The notes under the pieces were generated by a model. That model had not been told where the DNA came from. It ran no database searches and worked only from the letters and a program-made list of their open reading frames with translations. DNA of 64,000 nucleotides from Algorimicrobium hallyeonense (GTDB lineage: Bacteria > Bacteroidota > Bacteroidia > Flavobacteriales > Flavobacteriaceae), in contig NZ_JBHSLA010000002.1 of assembly GCF_042657385.1 (NCBI RefSeq), positions 501,095 to 565,094 of the forward strand, written 5' to 3'. This document shows positions 33,569-42,318 of the stretch, one piece after another (within the stretch, counting starts at the first letter, position 1; every line of letters starts with the position of its first letter). Both the position numbers and the translations under genes were made by a program.

Positions 33569-36151
33569 TTAATTATCGTTATTTAATTCGTTTTCATCCG
33601 TATCAAGAGTTGTGCCATTATCAGTATCTTGTTCATTTTCAATAATGTTACCATCTTCATCTAGCAAGGCTTCGTTTTCATCTTCTTCTTCCTTCATTAC
33701 TTTTGCAACAGCCGCAATAGAGTCACTTCCTTTTAAGTTTATAAGTCTTACACCTTGTGTAGCTCGACCCATAACTCGTAAATCAGCAACAGCCATACGA
33801 ATGGCAATACCAGATTTGTTAATAATCATTAAATCCTCTTCATCTGTCACCGATTTTATAGCCACCAAATGACCAGTTTTTTCAGTTATAGAAATAGTTT
33901 TAACTCCTTTTCCACCTCTGTTCGTTATTCTGTAAACAGCTTCACCATCTTCTGGATCATCAATATAAGTACGTTTTCCATATCCTTTTTCAGAAACAAC
34001 TAATACGGATTCTTCTTGCGGATTTTCAATAGCAATCATACCTATAACTTCATCGGTATTCTCGTCCTGTAAGCGAATACCTCTTACACCCGATGCATTT
34101 CTACCCATTGGGCGAGTTTTGGCTTCTTCAAAACGAATAGCTTTACCAGATTTTAAGGCCAACATAACTTGACTGTTTCCAGTAGTTAATTTGGCTTCTA
34201 GTAATTCATCATCCTCTTTAATTGTAATGGCATTAATACCATTAGTTCGTGGACGTGAGTATTGCTCTAAAGCCGTTTTTTTAACTTGACCTTTTTTGGT
34301 TGCCATAATGACATAATGGCTATTGATGTAGTCTTCATCTTTTAAGTCTTGCGTACAGATAAAAGCTTTTACTTTATCATCCTGCTCAATATTAATCAGG
34401 TTTTGAATAGCGCGACCTTTAGATGTTTTACTTCCTTCCGGAATTTCATAAACACGCATCCAGAAACACTTCCCTTTTTGGGTGAAGAATAACATGTATT
34501 GGTGATTAGTTCCTACGAATAGATGCTCTAAAAAGTCTTCATTTCTTGTAGTAGATGCCTTTTGTCCTACACCTCCTCTATTTTGTGTTTTGTATTCTGT
34601 AAGTGAGGTACGCTTAATATAACCTGCATGCGAAATGGTAATAACCACCTGCTCGTCTGGAATCATATCTTCAATACTTAAATCGCCTCCAGCATATTCA
34701 ATAACCGAACGACGCTCATCGCCATACTTATCTTTTACAACTAATAATTCGTCTTTAATGATTTCCATACGACGTTCTTTTTTCTCAAGAATATCTTTTA
34801 AATCAGCAATGGTAATCATTAACTCGTCGTATTCCGAACGCAATTTATCTTGTTCCAGTCCTGTTAACTGACGTAAGCGCATTTCTACAATGGCTTTGGC
34901 CTGAATTTCGGATAGTTTAAAACGTTCAATTAACTTCTCACGCGCTTCATCCGCATTTGATGACGCACGAATAAGCGCAATTACTTCGTCAATATTATCT
35001 GAAGCAATAATTAAACCTTCAAGTATGTGAGCACGCTCTTCTGCTTTACGCAATTCGTAAGTAGTTCTTCGTACAACCACATCATGTCTGTGTTCCACAA
35101 AATGGTGAATCATGTCTTTCAGATTCAATAGTTGTGGACGACCATTGACTAAAGCAATGTTGTTAACACTAAATGACGATTGTAAAGCCGTGTATTTATA
35201 TAAGGTATTTAATACAATATTAGGAATAGCATCGCGCTTTAAAACGTAAACAATGCGCATACCGTTTCTATCGGATTCATCGCGAATAGACGCAATACCA
35301 TCCATTTTCTTTTCATTTATTAAATCGGCTGTTTTTTTAATCATGTCAGCCTTATTCACTTGGTACGGAATTTCGGTAACAATAATAGATTCACGACCCT
35401 GTACTTCTTCAATACGTGCTTTTCCACGCATGACTATACGACCACGACCTGTTTTGAACGCTTCAATAACACCATCATAACCATAAATTGTTCCTCCAGT
35501 TGGGAAATCTGGTGCTTTAATATGTGTAATTAACTCATCAACTTCAATATCGGTATTTTCAATATAAGCTGTTATACCATCCACCACTTCACTTAAGTTA
35601 TGAGGCGGCATATTAGTAGCCATACCAACGGCAATACCTGATGCACCATTAACTAATAAACCAGGAATTCGTGTTGGAAGTACGGTTGGTTCGTGTAAGG
35701 TATCATCAAAGTTTAATTTATGATCTACGGTTTCTTTATCTATATCTGCCAGCATATCTTCCGATATTTTACGCATACGAGCTTCCGTATAACGCATTGC
35801 TGCAGGACTATCACCATCAACAGATCCAAAGTTACCTTGGCCATCCACTAACATATAACGTAAACTCCATTCTTGAGCCATACGAACCATAGCATCATAA
35901 ACAGATGTATCACCATGTGGATGATACTTACCTAGTACTTCCCCAACAATTCTTGCTGACTTTTTATGTGCGCCAGTTGCTCTAACACCTAGTTCGTGCA
36001 TACCAAAAAGCACACGTCTATGTACTGGTTTTAAACCATCTCTTACATCAGGTAAAGCACGTGACACAATGACTGACATTGAATAATCAATGTAAGCCGA
36101 TTTCATTTCATCTTCAATGTTAATTGGGATCAATTTTTCTCCTTCTGCCAT
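33569..36151 (-). CDS. gyrA: DNA gyrase subunit A
   Basis: GyrA is the DNA-breaking subunit of gyrase, which adds negative supercoils with GyrB. The 860-residue protein starts in SYAIDYSMSVIVSRALPDVRDGLKPVHRR-like sequence, has the catalytic Tyr121 in AAMRYTEAR, and the quinolone-determining region HPHGDTSVYD with Thr82 and Asp86 (the wild-type-like residues known in flavobacteria). The C-terminal beta-pinwheel domain has a degenerate gyrA box (QNRGGVG, at about residue 540). The acidic tail is typical of the family. It is followed by a TPR gene in the same operon. Confidence 0.96.
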   Translation of the reverse strand: MAEGEKLIPINIEDEMKSAYIDYSMSVIVSRALPDVRDGLKPVHRRVLFGMHELGVRATGAHKKSARIVGEVLGKYHPHGDTSVYDAMVRMAQEWSLRYMLVDGQGNFGSVDGDSPAAMRYTEARMRKISEDMLADIDKETVDHKLNFDDTLHEPTVLPTRIPGLLVNGASGIAVGMATNMPPHNLSEVVDGITAYIENTDIEVDELITHIKAPDFPTGGTIYGYDGVIEAFKTGRGRIVMRGKARIEEVQGRESIIVTEIPYQVNKADMIKKTADLINEKKMDGIASIRDESDRNGMRIVYVLKRDAIPNIVLNTLYKYTALQSSFSVNNIALVNGRPQLLNLKDMIHHFVEHRHDVVVRRTTYELRKAEERAHILEGLIIASDNIDEVIALIRASSNADEAREKLIERFKLSEIQAKAIVEMRLRQLTGLEQDKLRSEYDELMITIADLKDILEKKERRMEIIKDELLVVKDKYGDERRSVIEYAGGDLSIEDMIPDEQVVITISHAGYIKRTSLTEYKTQNRGGVGQKASTTRNEDFLEHLFVGTNHQYMLFFTQKGKCFWMRVYEIPEGSKTSKGRAIQNLINIEQDDKVKAFICTQDLKDEDYINSHYVIMATKKGQVKKTALEQYSRPRTNGINAITIKEDDELLEAKLTTGNSQVMLALKSGKAIRFEEAKTRPMGRNASGVRGIRLQDENTDEVIGMIAIENPQEESVLVVSEKGYGKRTYIDDPEDGEAVYRITNRGGKGVKTISITEKTGHLVAIKSVTDEEDLMIINKSGIAIRMAVADLRVMGRATQGVRLINLKGSDSIAAVAKVMKEEEDENEALLDEDGNIIENEQDTDNGTTLDTDENELNNDN

Positions 36152-36361
36152 ATATATTACTAATTAGATTTTTGTAGGTTTACAAATCGTGCTAATATAA
36201 CCATTTCATCAGCTACAGCAAGGGTTTCTTTTGTGTTTTTTCGGTTTTTTTATTAACAATTCAAACCCTGCTTTTCGTTAATAAGTATGATGTTAAATAT
36301 TTTGTCTTTATAAACATTTTTTTGTCTATTAGCATACAAACTATTATTTAAGGTATGGTTT

Positions 36362-36391
36362 TTGTCCTTACTAATATGTTTAGTACATTTA
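36362..36391 (+). promoter_or_regulatory. clpC promoter (TTG-N19-TACATTTA)
   Basis: TTG 36362-36364 and TACATTTA 36384-36391 are 19 nt apart and match the Bacteroidota consensus at all but the last base. The predicted start of transcription is about 14 bases before the clpC ATG at 36411. Confidence 0.55.
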
Positions 36392-36410
36392 ATGCAGAAA
36401 GGAATTATTT

Positions 36411-38972
36411 ATGGATGACAATTTTTCACCGAGAGTTAAAGACGTAATTGCGTATAGTAAAGAGGAGGCTTTAAGGCTTGGTCACGATTTTATAGGCACA
36501 GAACATTTGATGCTTGGATTATTACGAGATGGTAGCGGAAAGGCTATTGATATTTTAAGTGCTCTAGAAATAGATTTAAACCATTTAAGACGCAAGGTCG
36601 AAATTTTAAGTCCTGCAAATCCTAATATGGCAGTAACTTCTAATAATAAGAAGAACTTACATCTAACCAGGCAAGCTGAACGTGCCTTGAAAACCACGTT
36701 TTTGGAAGCGAAACTTTTTCAGAGTAGCTCCATTAATACAGCACATTTGCTCTTGTGCATTTTAAGAAACGACAACGATCCCACAACCAAGCTTCTAAAT
36801 AAGCTGAAAGTGGATTATGATAACGTAAAAGAACAGTTCAAGTTTATGATAACAAACGACGAAAATTATCCTGATATTACAGGAGAGCCGAAATCAGAAT
36901 CTTTTCCGGATGATGATTCAGCTTCAGATGACGACACATCAAAAGATAATTTATTTAATTCACCAACTGGAAAAACGAATAAGAAATCTAAAACCCCTGT
37001 TTTAGATAATTTTGGACGCGATTTAACAGCTATGGCGGAAGAAGGCAAACTAGATCCTGTTGTAGGTCGTGAAAAAGAAATAGAACGTGTATCTCAAATT
37101 TTGAGTAGACGAAAGAAAAACAACCCACTGCTAATTGGTGAGCCTGGTGTTGGTAAATCTGCCATTGCTGAAGGTTTAGCAAATAGAATTGTAAGCAGAA
37201 AAGTATCACGAATTTTATTTAACAAACGCGTTGTAACATTAGATTTAGCGAGCTTGGTTGCGGGTACAAAATACCGTGGACAGTTTGAAGAGCGTATGAA
37301 AGCTGTAATGAACGAGCTAGAAAAAAACGACGATATCATTCTGTTTATTGATGAAATCCATACCATTGTTGGTGCTGGTGGTGCCACAGGTAGTTTGGAT
37401 GCGTCCAACATGTTTAAACCAGCTTTAGCAAGAGGTGAAATACAATGCGTTGGTGCCACGACTTTAGATGAATACAGACAGTATATTGAAAAAGATGGTG
37501 CTTTAGAAAGACGTTTCCAAAAGGTTATTGTAGAACCAACAACCGTTGATGAAACTATTGAAATTCTAAATAACATTAAAGATAAATACGAATCGCATCA
37601 CCATGTGGAATATACACCGGAAGCTATTGAGGCCTGTGTGCGATTAACGAATCGGTATATGACAGATCGGTTTTTACCAGATAAAGCTATTGATGCTTTA
37701 GATGAAGCAGGTTCGCGCGTGCACATAACAAACATTAATGTTCCAGATCAGATTGTTGAATTAGAAGAACAATTAGAAGCTGTAAAAGCCACAAAATCTA
37801 GTGTAGTTAAGAAACAGAAATACGAGGAAGCAGCTAAACTTCGGGACGATGAAAAACGTTTGGAAAAAGAATTAGCCATTGCTCAAGAAAAATGGGAAGA
37901 AGACACCAAGTTGCACCGTGAAACCGTTACGGAAGATAATGTGGCTGACGTTGTTTCTATGATGACCGGAATTCCTGTAAATAGAATTGCACAAACCGAA
38001 AGTAATAAACTAGCCATTTTACCAGAATTAATTAAAGGTAAAGTAATCGGTCAAGATCAAGCGGTTGCCAAAGTAGTAAAAGCTATTCAGCGAAATCGTG
38101 CCGGACTTAAAGACCCAAATAAACCAATTGGATCATTTATATTTTTAGGTCAGACAGGCGTTGGTAAAACGCAATTAGCCAAAGTACTTTCAAAAGAATT
38201 ATTTGATAGTGAAGATTCCTTAATCCGAATCGACATGAGTGAGTATATGGAAAAATTTGCCATTTCAAGATTAGTTGGTGCGCCTCCAGGATACGTAGGT
38301 TATGAAGAAGGTGGTCAATTAACGGAAAAAATTAGACGCAAACCTTATGCTGTCGTGTTACTTGATGAAATTGAAAAAGCACATCCAGATGTATTTAATA
38401 TGCTTTTACAAGTATTAGATGATGGGTATTTAACGGACAGTTTAGGTCGTAAAATAGACTTTAGAAACACTATTATTATCATGACCTCCAATATTGGTTC
38501 TCGTAAACTAAAAGATTTTGGTACAGGTGTTGGTTTTGGAACGTCTTCACAAAAATCTCAAGAAGATGCCAATGCTAGAAGCGTCATTGAAAATGCGTTG
38601 AAAAAAGCTTTCGCGCCAGAATTCTTGAATAGAATTGATGATGTGGTAGTTTTTAATGCACTTGAAAAAGAAGATATCAATAAAATTATTGATATTGAAT
38701 TAGATAAACTCATCTTACGCATTAAGGATATTGGCTATACGCTTAAATTAAGTAAAGCTGCCAAAGATTATATTGCAGACAAAGGCTTCGACAAACAATA
38801 TGGTGCTAGACCATTAAAACGTGCAATACAAAAGTATGTGGAAGATGCCTTGGCTGAAGAAATAATCAATTCGAAAATTTCTGAAGGCGATAAAATCTCC
38901 ATGGATTTAGATGCTAAAACCAACGAATTGAAAATTAAAATTGAGTCTGGAAAAAAAAAGACTGAATCTTAA
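36411..38972 (+). CDS. clpC: ATP-dependent Clp protease ATP-binding subunit ClpC
   Basis: ClpC unfolds proteins for the ClpP protease. The 853-residue protein has an N-terminal repeat domain (FSPRVKDVIAYSKEEALRLG), a first AAA+ module with Walker A GEPGVGKSAIAEG, a coiled-coil/UVR-like middle (KQKYEEAAKLRDDEKRLEKEL near residue 465), and a second AAA+ module with Walker A GQTGVGKTQLAK and the C-terminal D2-small domain. The UVR-like linker favours ClpC over ClpA. An unusual Ser/Asp-rich linker (about residues 160-190) follows the N domain. It has its own promoter, divergent from gyrA. Confidence 0.94.
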   Translation: MDDNFSPRVKDVIAYSKEEALRLGHDFIGTEHLMLGLLRDGSGKAIDILSALEIDLNHLRRKVEILSPANPNMAVTSNNKKNLHLTRQAERALKTTFLEAKLFQSSSINTAHLLLCILRNDNDPTTKLLNKLKVDYDNVKEQFKFMITNDENYPDITGEPKSESFPDDDSASDDDTSKDNLFNSPTGKTNKKSKTPVLDNFGRDLTAMAEEGKLDPVVGREKEIERVSQILSRRKKNNPLLIGEPGVGKSAIAEGLANRIVSRKVSRILFNKRVVTLDLASLVAGTKYRGQFEERMKAVMNELEKNDDIILFIDEIHTIVGAGGATGSLDASNMFKPALARGEIQCVGATTLDEYRQYIEKDGALERRFQKVIVEPTTVDETIEILNNIKDKYESHHHVEYTPEAIEACVRLTNRYMTDRFLPDKAIDALDEAGSRVHITNINVPDQIVELEEQLEAVKATKSSVVKKQKYEEAAKLRDDEKRLEKELAIAQEKWEEDTKLHRETVTEDNVADVVSMMTGIPVNRIAQTESNKLAILPELIKGKVIGQDQAVAKVVKAIQRNRAGLKDPNKPIGSFIFLGQTGVGKTQLAKVLSKELFDSEDSLIRIDMSEYMEKFAISRLVGAPPGYVGYEEGGQLTEKIRRKPYAVVLLDEIEKAHPDVFNMLLQVLDDGYLTDSLGRKIDFRNTIIIMTSNIGSRKLKDFGTGVGFGTSSQKSQEDANARSVIENALKKAFAPEFLNRIDDVVVFNALEKEDINKIIDIELDKLILRIKDIGYTLKLSKAAKDYIADKGFDKQYGARPLKRAIQKYVEDALAEEIINSKISEGDKISMDLDAKTNELKIKIESGKKKTES

Positions 38973-38993
38973 AAAATAAATCGTATAATATTG

Positions 38994-39025
38994 AAAAACT
39001 CCACTTACATTTGTGGAGTTTTTTT
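38994..39025 (+). terminator. terminator after clpC
   Basis: AAAAACTCCAC and GTGGAGTTTTT pair in an 11-base stem around an 8-base loop, followed by a T run to 39025. It lies 22 bases after the clpC stop. Confidence 0.8.
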
Positions 39026-39053
39026 ATATCCTAAATTTTACTTAACTTTAAAT

Positions 39054-39422
39054 ATGTCTGTTGTAAAAACATATCCGTACGGAACCATTACCTGCCATAA
39101 CCATTACATGATAGCAGTCATGAAGGAAGGCATAACCGTTTCAATTGATTTAAACAATGAACTTTATGATATTGCTAGAAACTATTTTAACAATAGAAAG
39201 TTTGTGTATATTACACACAGAATAAACTCCTATTCGGTAGACCCTAATGTTTATTTCGAAACTTCTAAAATTAAAAACCTTGTTGGTTTTGCTGTTGTCT
39301 TTGGCGATTCTGTTAAAATTGACAACACAGATTTTGAAAGTACTTTTATAAGTATTCCCTTTAAAGCATTTCAGTCTTTAGATGAAGCTATTGCTTGGTC
39401 TGACCAATTATGCAATGTATAA
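39054..39422 (+). CDS. STAS/SpoIIAA-like protein, function unknown
   Basis: I start at ATG 39054; a longer reading from 38991 would run through the clpC terminator. The 122-residue cytoplasmic protein has a beta-alpha pattern (MSVVKTYPYGTITCHNHYM, FVYITHRINSYSVDPNVYFE, IKNLVGFAVVFGDSVK) similar to SpoIIAA/STAS-like flavobacterial proteins of unknown function. The family link is weak. It is transcribed away from hutH, and the next gene is convergent. Confidence 0.55.
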   Translation: MSVVKTYPYGTITCHNHYMIAVMKEGITVSIDLNNELYDIARNYFNNRKFVYITHRINSYSVDPNVYFETSKIKNLVGFAVVFGDSVKIDNTDFESTFISIPFKAFQSLDEAIAWSDQLCNV

Positions 39423-39471
39423 ACTTGCCTTTCCTATAAATCCATAGAAACAGCAAAATTTTACGTAAAAT

Positions 39472-40983
39472 TTATGCGTAGATTTCTTGCACATCTATTT
39501 CTAAATTCGATAAAAACGAAACTGAATTTTTAATATCAATATGTAATTCTCTATCATTAGAAACAAAGGACACATCTTGGCGGTAAGCCATTAAAACGGA
39601 CTCTATAAATGCTGAAGATTTTAAAGGTTTTCTAAAGTACAAAGCTTGAGAGGCATTAAACAGTTCAATGGCTAAAATACGTTCTACATTATGTACTAAA
39701 GTATAAGCTTGCGTGGCGGCATTGGCTCCCATACTTACATGATCTTCTTGACCATTACTAGAAACAATACTATCTATACTTGCCGGACTCGCCAATTGTT
39801 TGTTGGCACTTACAATACTAGCAGCTGCGTATTGCGGGATCATAAAACCCGAGTTTAAACCTGGATTATCAACTAAAAATGTTGGCAAACCTCGTAATCC
39901 AGAAACTAATTGAAACACACGTCTTTCCGATATATTTCCTAATTCAGCCATGGCAATTTTCATATAGTCTAAAGCCAAAGCTAAAGGTTGACCATGAAAA
40001 TTTCCGCCAGAAATAATTAAATCATCTTGGCTAAAAATGTTTGGATTATCGGTTACAGAATTAATTTCTGTTATAAATGTTTTTCTAACAAAATCTAATG
40101 TATCCTTGCTCGCTCCATGAACTTGAGGCATGCATCTAAATGAATAGGGATCTTGTACATGTACTTTATCTTGACCAACTAATTCACTACCCTCTAAAAA
40201 CTCACGAATACGTTCTGCCGTTTTTAACTGACCTTTATGCGGACGCACCAAATGCACTAATTCATTAAAGGGCTCAATTCTTCCATCAAAAGCTTCTAAA
40301 GATGTACTTCCAATCAAATCTGCTAAATAAGATAATTTATAGGCTTTCATTAATAAATGAATGCCATAAGCTGACATAAATTGTGTTCCATTTAACAGAG
40401 CCAAACCTTCTTTAGATTGCAAGGTTATGGGTTCCCAATTAAATTTCTTCAAAATAGATTTAGCAGTATGAACAGCGTCTTCAAAATACACCTCTCCTTT
40501 TCCAATTAGCGGTAGTGCCAAATGTGCTAAAGGAGCTAAATCCCCCGAGGCTCCTAAAGAACCTTGAGTATAAATAACTGGTAAAATATCATGGTTATAA
40601 AAATCCAATAAGCGTTGTGCCGTTTCTAACTGCACACCACTATGTCCATAACTTAAAGACTGCACCTTTAAAAACAACATGAGTTTCACAATGGGTTTTG
40701 GAACCAATTCACCAGTACCACACGCATGAGACATTACCAAATTTTCTTGAAGTTTGGTTAAATTTTCTTTTGATATTTTTACATTATATAATGAACCAAA
40801 TCCCGTGTTTATACCATAAATAGGCGAATCTTGATTTTTAAGTTTCTGGTTTAAATAATCCCGACAAGCTTGAATTTTTTTAACAGAACTATCTGCTAAT
40901 TCCAGTGTTTTGCCTTCTTCTAAAATGGCTGAAATAGTTTCTAAATCAATGGTTTCTTGCGAAATATAATGGATTGGTCTCAT
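39472..40983 (-). CDS. hutH: histidine ammonia-lyase
   Basis: HutH deaminates histidine to urocanate, the first step of histidine degradation. The MIO prosthetic group forms from ALA-SER-GLY in QGSLGASGDLAPLAH near residue 150. The N terminus MRPIHYISQETIDL aligns with the family, so I start at ATG 40983; ATGs at 40989 and 41013 add extra residues. The protein (503 residues) has NTGFGSLYNV and SGLRGLPTFLVDNPGLNSGFM. No hutU, hutI or hutG is next to it, so degradation would need genes elsewhere. Confidence 0.93.
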   Translation of the reverse strand: MRPIHYISQETIDLETISAILEEGKTLELADSSVKKIQACRDYLNQKLKNQDSPIYGINTGFGSLYNVKISKENLTKLQENLVMSHACGTGELVPKPIVKLMLFLKVQSLSYGHSGVQLETAQRLLDFYNHDILPVIYTQGSLGASGDLAPLAHLALPLIGKGEVYFEDAVHTAKSILKKFNWEPITLQSKEGLALLNGTQFMSAYGIHLLMKAYKLSYLADLIGSTSLEAFDGRIEPFNELVHLVRPHKGQLKTAERIREFLEGSELVGQDKVHVQDPYSFRCMPQVHGASKDTLDFVRKTFITEINSVTDNPNIFSQDDLIISGGNFHGQPLALALDYMKIAMAELGNISERRVFQLVSGLRGLPTFLVDNPGLNSGFMIPQYAAASIVSANKQLASPASIDSIVSSNGQEDHVSMGANAATQAYTLVHNVERILAIELFNASQALYFRKPLKSSAFIESVLMAYRQDVSFVSNDRELHIDIKNSVSFLSNLEIDVQEIYA

Positions 40984-41071
40984 GTGCATAAATGTTATCC
41001 CAAAATTCCACATTCATTATGTATTATGCAAACAAAAAATGACATTTCATTTATAATTCATGATAATATTC

Positions 41072-41079
41072 TATTTTTG
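41072..41079 (+). promoter_or_regulatory. -7 element of the thioredoxin-like lipoprotein gene
   Basis: TATTTTTG matches TAnnTTTG and lies 21 bases before the ATG at 41101. The TTG part is not seen. Confidence 0.45.
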
Positions 41080-41100
41080 AATAAACAAACTATTTTAACC

Positions 41101-42138
41101 ATGAAAAAAACCTTAATTTTTGTTGCAGCATTATCCATTTTTGCCTGTAAAGAAGAAGCACCTAAAGACTATGTGACTTTCTCTGGAAAAATAACAAATA
41201 AAAACAGCGATTCATTACTTATTCGAACCCGTGATTATGCCAAAACAATATCCGTAAATGAGGATGGTACTTTTAGCGATACTCTAAAGGTTGATGCTGG
41301 TATATACAACCTTTTTGATGGTGCCGAATCTACATCTATATTTTTAAAAAATGGTTATGACATTGACATGACGATCGATACAAAAATGTTTGATGAAAGT
41401 ATCAAGTACACAGGAACAGGTTCTGAACACAGTAATTTTTTAGCGGAAAAATCTTTAAAAGAAGAACAGCTAATTGATTTTGAAACTTTGAGTAAAATTT
41501 CGGATATGGAAACGTTAGAAACCGAGCTTGATAAGATTAAAACAGAATTAGGAGAGTTTTATAATTCCAATAAAGCCATAGATACAAGTATTACCAATAG
41601 TGCAAATAAGAGTTTGAAGCCCATGCTAAAATCGTATAAATCCTTTATTGGTCAAGCTATTGCTTTAAAAAAGGAGTTTCCAAAAGGCACGCCTTCCCCA
41701 ACGTTTAACGATTATGAAAACTATGATGGTACAACAACCTCGTTGTCTGATTTAGCCGGAAAGTATGTATATATTGATGTATGGGCAACGTGGTGTGGTC
41801 CTTGTAAAGCAGAAATTCCATTTTTAAAAGAAATTGAAAAAGAATACCACGGAAAAGATATCCAATTTGTAAGTCTATCTATTGATGATGATAGAAGCCA
41901 TAAAGGTTCATGGGAAAAAGCGCACGAAGCGTGGAAAGCCATGGTTGCGGATAAAGAATTAGGCGGTATTCAGTTATTTGCTCCAAAAGGATGGCAAACT
42001 GAATTTATCCAAGCCTATAAAATAAACGGTATTCCACGTTTTATTTTAATTGATCCTGCAGGAAATGTGGTTTCTCCAGATGCGCCAAGACCTTCAAGTG
42101 ATGAATTCAAAGAACTACTAACAGAATTAAATATCTAA
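41101..42138 (+). CDS. thioredoxin-fold lipoprotein (TlpA/ResA-like)
   Basis: I start at ATG 41101; upstream in-frame sequence is antisense to hutH. The product has 345 residues, a lipoprotein signal (FVAALSIFACKEE), a DUF4369-like N-terminal beta domain (FSGKITNKNSDSLLIRTRDY) and a C-terminal thioredoxin domain with the active site WATWCGPCKAEIP near residue 227 and the cis-Pro motif GIPRFILI. Such Bacteroidota proteins reduce disulphides in periplasmic proteins, as in cytochrome maturation. A hairpin terminator follows. Confidence 0.85.
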   Translation: MKKTLIFVAALSIFACKEEAPKDYVTFSGKITNKNSDSLLIRTRDYAKTISVNEDGTFSDTLKVDAGIYNLFDGAESTSIFLKNGYDIDMTIDTKMFDESIKYTGTGSEHSNFLAEKSLKEEQLIDFETLSKISDMETLETELDKIKTELGEFYNSNKAIDTSITNSANKSLKPMLKSYKSFIGQAIALKKEFPKGTPSPTFNDYENYDGTTTSLSDLAGKYVYIDVWATWCGPCKAEIPFLKEIEKEYHGKDIQFVSLSIDDDRSHKGSWEKAHEAWKAMVADKELGGIQLFAPKGWQTEFIQAYKINGIPRFILIDPAGNVVSPDAPRPSSDEFKELLTELNI

Positions 42139-42159
42139 ATTCTGAATACTTTCAAAATT

Positions 42160-42191
42160 AAAGAGTCGCAAAAAAATGCGACTCTTTTTTT
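42160..42191 (+). terminator. terminator after the thioredoxin-like gene
   Basis: AAAGAGTCGCA and TGCGACTCTTT form an 11-base stem around a 6-base loop, followed by T residues to 42191. On the plus strand it ends the upstream gene. Confidence 0.8.
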
Positions 42192-42318
42192 ATAATAAAG
42201 TTTACTATCTGCTTTAAAACAATGCCTTACAAGTTAGAATATGAGATTCTGCAACTTGTTAAGCATAACAACTAGTGGAAATCCTTATAAATTAGCTCAT
42301 GTAAATAAGGTCTATCCT

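Noticed and set aside
35887..35940. Thr at the GyrA quinolone position (82) as a resistance mutation
   Set aside because: Thr at this site is, as far as I know, the wild-type state in flavobacteria, so it is not evidence of acquired resistance.
37094..37576. 160-codon minus-strand reading frame
   Set aside because: Antisense shadow of the first AAA+ module of clpC; no start context, codon pattern follows the clpC frame.
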